NCBI RefSeq assembly: GCF_026191675.1
Contig: NZ_JAKRRY010000022.1
Coordinates: forward strand, 1 to 64,000
Reading direction: 5' to 3'
Source of the DNA: Vibrio qingdaonensis
GTDB lineage: Bacteria > Pseudomonadota > Gammaproteobacteria > Enterobacterales > Vibrionaceae
Length of the DNA stretch: 64,000 nt
Shown: piece after piece, positions 61,419-64,000 of the stretch
Numbering within the stretch: position 1 is the first letter of the stretch
Layout of the letters: each line of letters begins with the position of its first letter
Position numbers and translations under genes: made by a program
The notes under the pieces: model-generated
What the model saw: only the letters and a program-made list of their open reading frames with translations
What the model was told of the DNA's origin: nothing
The model's database searches: none

Positions 61419-61853
61419 TTATTTTTGGCGAAATACCCAAATCGGCCCAATAAGCAAAAACTGAATATCATCAAAAAACGAGGGCTTTTTACCTTCAATA
61501 TGGTGACCTAAAAACTGCAGAATCCATAATGCAATAAAGAGGATAATCGATAGAGAAAAAATCGGCGCTTGATACAAAGCCAAAAACGATATAACGGCTA
61601 AACATGCGAGAGTGAAAAGCAGCATCTGCACCAACACTTGTTTAGACAAACTGGCATAAAACATCATCACAGGTATCATCACGAACCATATCCAGTTAAT
61701 TTGCACCACACCTAAAGACAACACAGGTAAGGACCAAATAATCCCAACGATTGATAAATAGATCCCAGGCACTGCCACCTTATGAATCTTTCGATTTGTG
61801 TTGTTTTGGTGGCTTTCTCCATAAGCATCCAACCATTGCTGTAGCGATCTCAT
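61419..61853 (-). CDS. DUF962 / Mpo1-like membrane protein
   Basis: A 144-residue protein from the ATG at 61853 (AAGGA six bases upstream); the frame continues to a GTG at 61874. It matches DUF962 (Mpo1-like): HKVAVPGIYLSIVGI, four membrane segments, and LGHHIEGKKPSFFDDIQFLLIGPIWV at the end. The conserved His residues (near the N-terminus and in LGHHIEG) fit the iron-binding 2-hydroxy-fatty-acid dioxygenase proposed for yeast Mpo1. Single gene. Confidence 0.9.
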   Translation of the reverse strand: MRSLQQWLDAYGESHQNNTNRKIHKVAVPGIYLSIVGIIWSLPVLSLGVVQINWIWFVMIPVMMFYASLSKQVLVQMLLFTLACLAVISFLALYQAPIFSLSIILFIALWILQFLGHHIEGKKPSFFDDIQFLLIGPIWVFRQK

Positions 61854-62028
61854 ACTCTTCCTTGGTCTCGTCACTTTTATTGACTTATTACTCTAGATCA
61901 TAATTTCACTCTACGCCAACTGGCTACCTGTTAACGTAACTTACAGGTGATAATTTAACCTAATGACAACGACGGCCTATTATGACCTCACAAAGTACGC
62001 AACCTAAGCAAACACTTATGAGGTTCTC

Positions 62029-63039
62029 ATGAAAAAAATAGCATTAACATTCGCACTTACCGCAACATTATCTTCAGGCATGGTTGCCACCAGCCAGGCT
62101 TGTACGTCGGCAATATACAATCACGGCTCAGCAAGCCTTTCAGTGCGCACCATGGACTGGTTTGGGCATGATGATGCCGTCGTTGTAGGTGTAGGAAGCG
62201 GTATTGAAACTCGCTATGCCGATACGAAGGAGGGGTTAACTGCTCACTCAAAATATGCCGCATTAAAAATTAAGTCCTTTGGCCCACAAATTGTTGCTGA
62301 AGCCATGAACGATCAAGGTCTCGTTGCTCGAATTCTTTATCTTGGGTTAGATTACACAAAAATGGCGCCGGAGCGAGAAGGCATTCCTGATGTTGCAGCA
62401 TCTAAGTTTCCAAGCTATGCCGTCGATAACTTCGCGTCCGTAAAAGACGTTATCGACGACCTGTCAGGTATCGATGTCATTCAGGATTTAGTGTGTGATT
62501 TACCTAACCACGAAGGTGAATGTATCCCCGCTCCAGTTCATTACCACTTAACTGATGCGCATGGTGATAGTGCTGTCATTGAGTTCATTGACGGTGAAAT
62601 TAAGATTTACCACGGTGACGTAAACACCGCACCTAGCGCACAGTACCTTTCAAATGATCCAGAGTTCTCATTTCATATGAATTTAGACAAAGAACAAACC
62701 GAAGCAGGATCAACCATTCGCGCCTACGATCGTCGCCTTAGAGCAAAAGCGATATTAGACGACATGTACGCTCGAGATGTCTCAGATAACACACAAGCCT
62801 TAAATAGCATGAAGGCGGCAGGCGCCTCCGTTTTTGCTGGCTACAGTCAGCTAGACCCCTATGCTAACGATGTTTTTCCAACACTTTGGACTATCTACAC
62901 GGATCAAAATGCTAAAGAGATCGTTCTTGACCGCTATGATACTTGGCAAATAGAACGCTATAACTTTGATATGTTCAATAATGAACAACCAAAAGAAGTC
63001 ATTTTGGGCGCGCACCCTAGAGCAAAATTAAACAAATAA
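62029..63039 (+). CDS. Ntn-type choloylglycine hydrolase family protein (linear amide hydrolase)
   Basis: A 336-residue protein with a signal peptide that ends just before Cys25 (SQA-C). That Cys would be the catalytic N-terminal nucleophile of the choloylglycine hydrolase / penicillin V acylase family. RTMDW near the N-terminus and GLVARILYLG are typical. It hydrolyses an amide such as a conjugated bile acid, N-acyl homoserine lactone or penicillin V in the periplasm. In Vibrio such acylases can act on bile salts or quorum signals; the substrate is not shown. The LysR gene follows on the same strand. Confidence 0.88.
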   Translation: MKKIALTFALTATLSSGMVATSQACTSAIYNHGSASLSVRTMDWFGHDDAVVVGVGSGIETRYADTKEGLTAHSKYAALKIKSFGPQIVAEAMNDQGLVARILYLGLDYTKMAPEREGIPDVAASKFPSYAVDNFASVKDVIDDLSGIDVIQDLVCDLPNHEGECIPAPVHYHLTDAHGDSAVIEFIDGEIKIYHGDVNTAPSAQYLSNDPEFSFHMNLDKEQTEAGSTIRAYDRRLRAKAILDDMYARDVSDNTQALNSMKAAGASVFAGYSQLDPYANDVFPTLWTIYTDQNAKEIVLDRYDTWQIERYNFDMFNNEQPKEVILGAHPRAKLNK

Positions 63040-63084
63040 GTTTACAGTATAAACTTTACGCGCATTCTCTCGCCTAGGATTATC

Positions 63085-63978
63085 ATGCTATTAACGACTG
63101 AACGGCTACACTATTTGGTAACAATTGCGGAGCTCGGCTCCTTCTCCGCCGCCGCACGAGAGCTGGGCGTTAGTGCGTCCGCTGTCAATCAAGCCGTCCA
63201 ATCTATGGAGCTGGACCTAGGCGTTATACTTTTTGAACGAGTTGCAGGGAAAAGCCCATCTTTGACGACCGCGGGGCGCTCCCTGTACTTCCAAGCACTC
63301 GATATTATTCCCCGACTCACTGCAATTGAACAAAAAGCGCGCTCACTACAGCGAGGTGAAGAAACTCAGCTGACCATCGCTACTCACAGTATGACGCTTT
63401 ATCCAAGCTTTGTGGAGATCATCTCGCAAATGCTAAAACGGTTTCCCGATGTTGACTTAAACCTTATCGATGCTGAAACCCAAGGGTTAGCCGAGGGCTC
63501 AGAAACACCCGGCGCAGATATCATGATCGCACCAGCTCAACTTCATCCAATAAGAGGCACCGATAACGCCGTTGTCGATGCTATCGAATGGTGCTTTTTA
63601 GTCTCGCCGAACCACCCTCTTGCTGCGCTAAAAGGAGAGGTGACACCACAAGATTTAGAACAATATCCACAGATCCTCACCAATGAAGGGGAAATCGCCA
63701 CAACCGAGTTGGTTGAATCATTACGATTCAGCCCTAAAATAATTCGCTACCAAAGCAGTTACCAGCTGCATGATCTACTCATGCTTGGGGTCGGTTTTAC
63801 GTTATACCCAGAACAGTTAGCTAAACCTTACCTAGACCTTGGTCTAGTTAAAAAACTGGATGTCGGGCGTTATGATAATGCGATGGTTTGGCCGGTCGAG
63901 ATGTCTTGGCGAAGTGGACTAGGTCAAGCTGGACATTGGCTAATTGAAGCCATATTGGATCGAGACAACAAAGAATAG
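63085..63978 (+). CDS. LysR-family transcriptional regulator
   Basis: A 297-residue regulator: helix-turn-helix at about 4-62 (ERLHYLVTIAELGSFSAAAR, SASAVNQAVQSMELDL), then the effector domain. It lies 46 bases after the amide hydrolase gene and just before the next gene, which starts 9 bases after its stop. The three may form one unit, but regulation of the hydrolase by this protein is only an inference from order. Confidence 0.92.
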   Translation: MLLTTERLHYLVTIAELGSFSAAARELGVSASAVNQAVQSMELDLGVILFERVAGKSPSLTTAGRSLYFQALDIIPRLTAIEQKARSLQRGEETQLTIATHSMTLYPSFVEIISQMLKRFPDVDLNLIDAETQGLAEGSETPGADIMIAPAQLHPIRGTDNAVVDAIEWCFLVSPNHPLAALKGEVTPQDLEQYPQILTNEGEIATTELVESLRFSPKIIRYQSSYQLHDLLMLGVGFTLYPEQLAKPYLDLGLVKKLDVGRYDNAMVWPVEMSWRSGLGQAGHWLIEAILDRDNKE

Positions 63979-63986
63979 AGGTAAGC

Positions 63987-64000
63987 ATGTTAGAGCAAAA
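63987..64000 (+). CDS. Start of a gene cut by the window edge
   Basis: An ATG with AGAGG about six bases upstream and four further codons (MLEQ-K) at the right edge. Nothing can be said of the product. Confidence 0.5.

Overview
The window reads as chromosomal DNA of a marine gammaproteobacterium of the Vibrio group. Pointers are a Vibrio-type DUF2913 protein, KdgM-like and maltose porins, a NhaD antiporter, a DcuA/B-type carrier, many LysR/TetR-regulated transport genes, and GC and codon use that look even across most of the span. Placement on the smaller second chromosome is a guess from the accessory and catabolic content. No rRNA operon, CRISPR array, prophage or complete insertion sequence was seen. 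There is one tRNA, Leu(GAG).

Layout. 0.3-3.7 kb: a minus-strand block that looks like an antibacterial effector-immunity module (LysM, peptidoglycan-binding and pesticin/T4-lysozyme-like parts, then a small secreted cysteine-paired protein). The effector reading frame is split in two and lacks a clear start. 4.4-11 kb: a secreted Sel1/RCC1-like protein, a lipoprotein hydrolase and a secreted CBM6/TSP3/lyase-fold protein. 11-14 kb: a CbpA-like J-protein and glgC. 14-20 kb: a TetR regulator with its operator, DUF2913, tRNA-Leu, a small-protein/YiaW-like/YiaV-like membrane operon, a small outer-membrane barrel, a LysR regulator and a DM13 protein. 20.6-27.3 kb: a Dcu carrier, a divergent Lrp regulator and PLP enzyme, a choice-of-anchor-I-like lipoprotein and a 2OG-Fe(II) oxygenase. 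27.8-29.8 kb: a Crp/Fnr-type regulator with two uncharacterised genes.

29.9-33.2 kb: a napGH pair without napA behind a consensus FNR box, then an M23 peptidase and a bactofilin whose genes overlap by 97 bp. 33.6-36.6 kb: a complete YbhGFSR-like ABC exporter. 36.7-44 kb: a KdgM porin, a Sel1 protein, malM, lamB and a divergent glgX with MalT-box-like motifs between lamB and glgX. Together with glgC this gives a glycogen/maltodextrin theme. 44-50 kb: a degenerate GGDEF protein, a LysR regulator, a BamA/TamA-like barrel, a YccT/DUF2057 protein and a GDSL esterase ending in an octanucleotide repeat. 50-54.8 kb: a DASS carrier, then a hydrolase, TetR regulator and AEC carrier with two related TetR-type operators. 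55-64 kb: thiM-thiE with a PD-(D/E)XK-like third gene, a SPOR-like protein, NhaD, a lipoprotein, a DUF962 protein, an Ntn hydrolase, a LysR regulator and the first bases of another gene.

All family assignments come from reading motifs and overall resemblance; no database search was run. Starts were moved to internal codons where a ribosome binding site and signal peptide or domain start favoured it.
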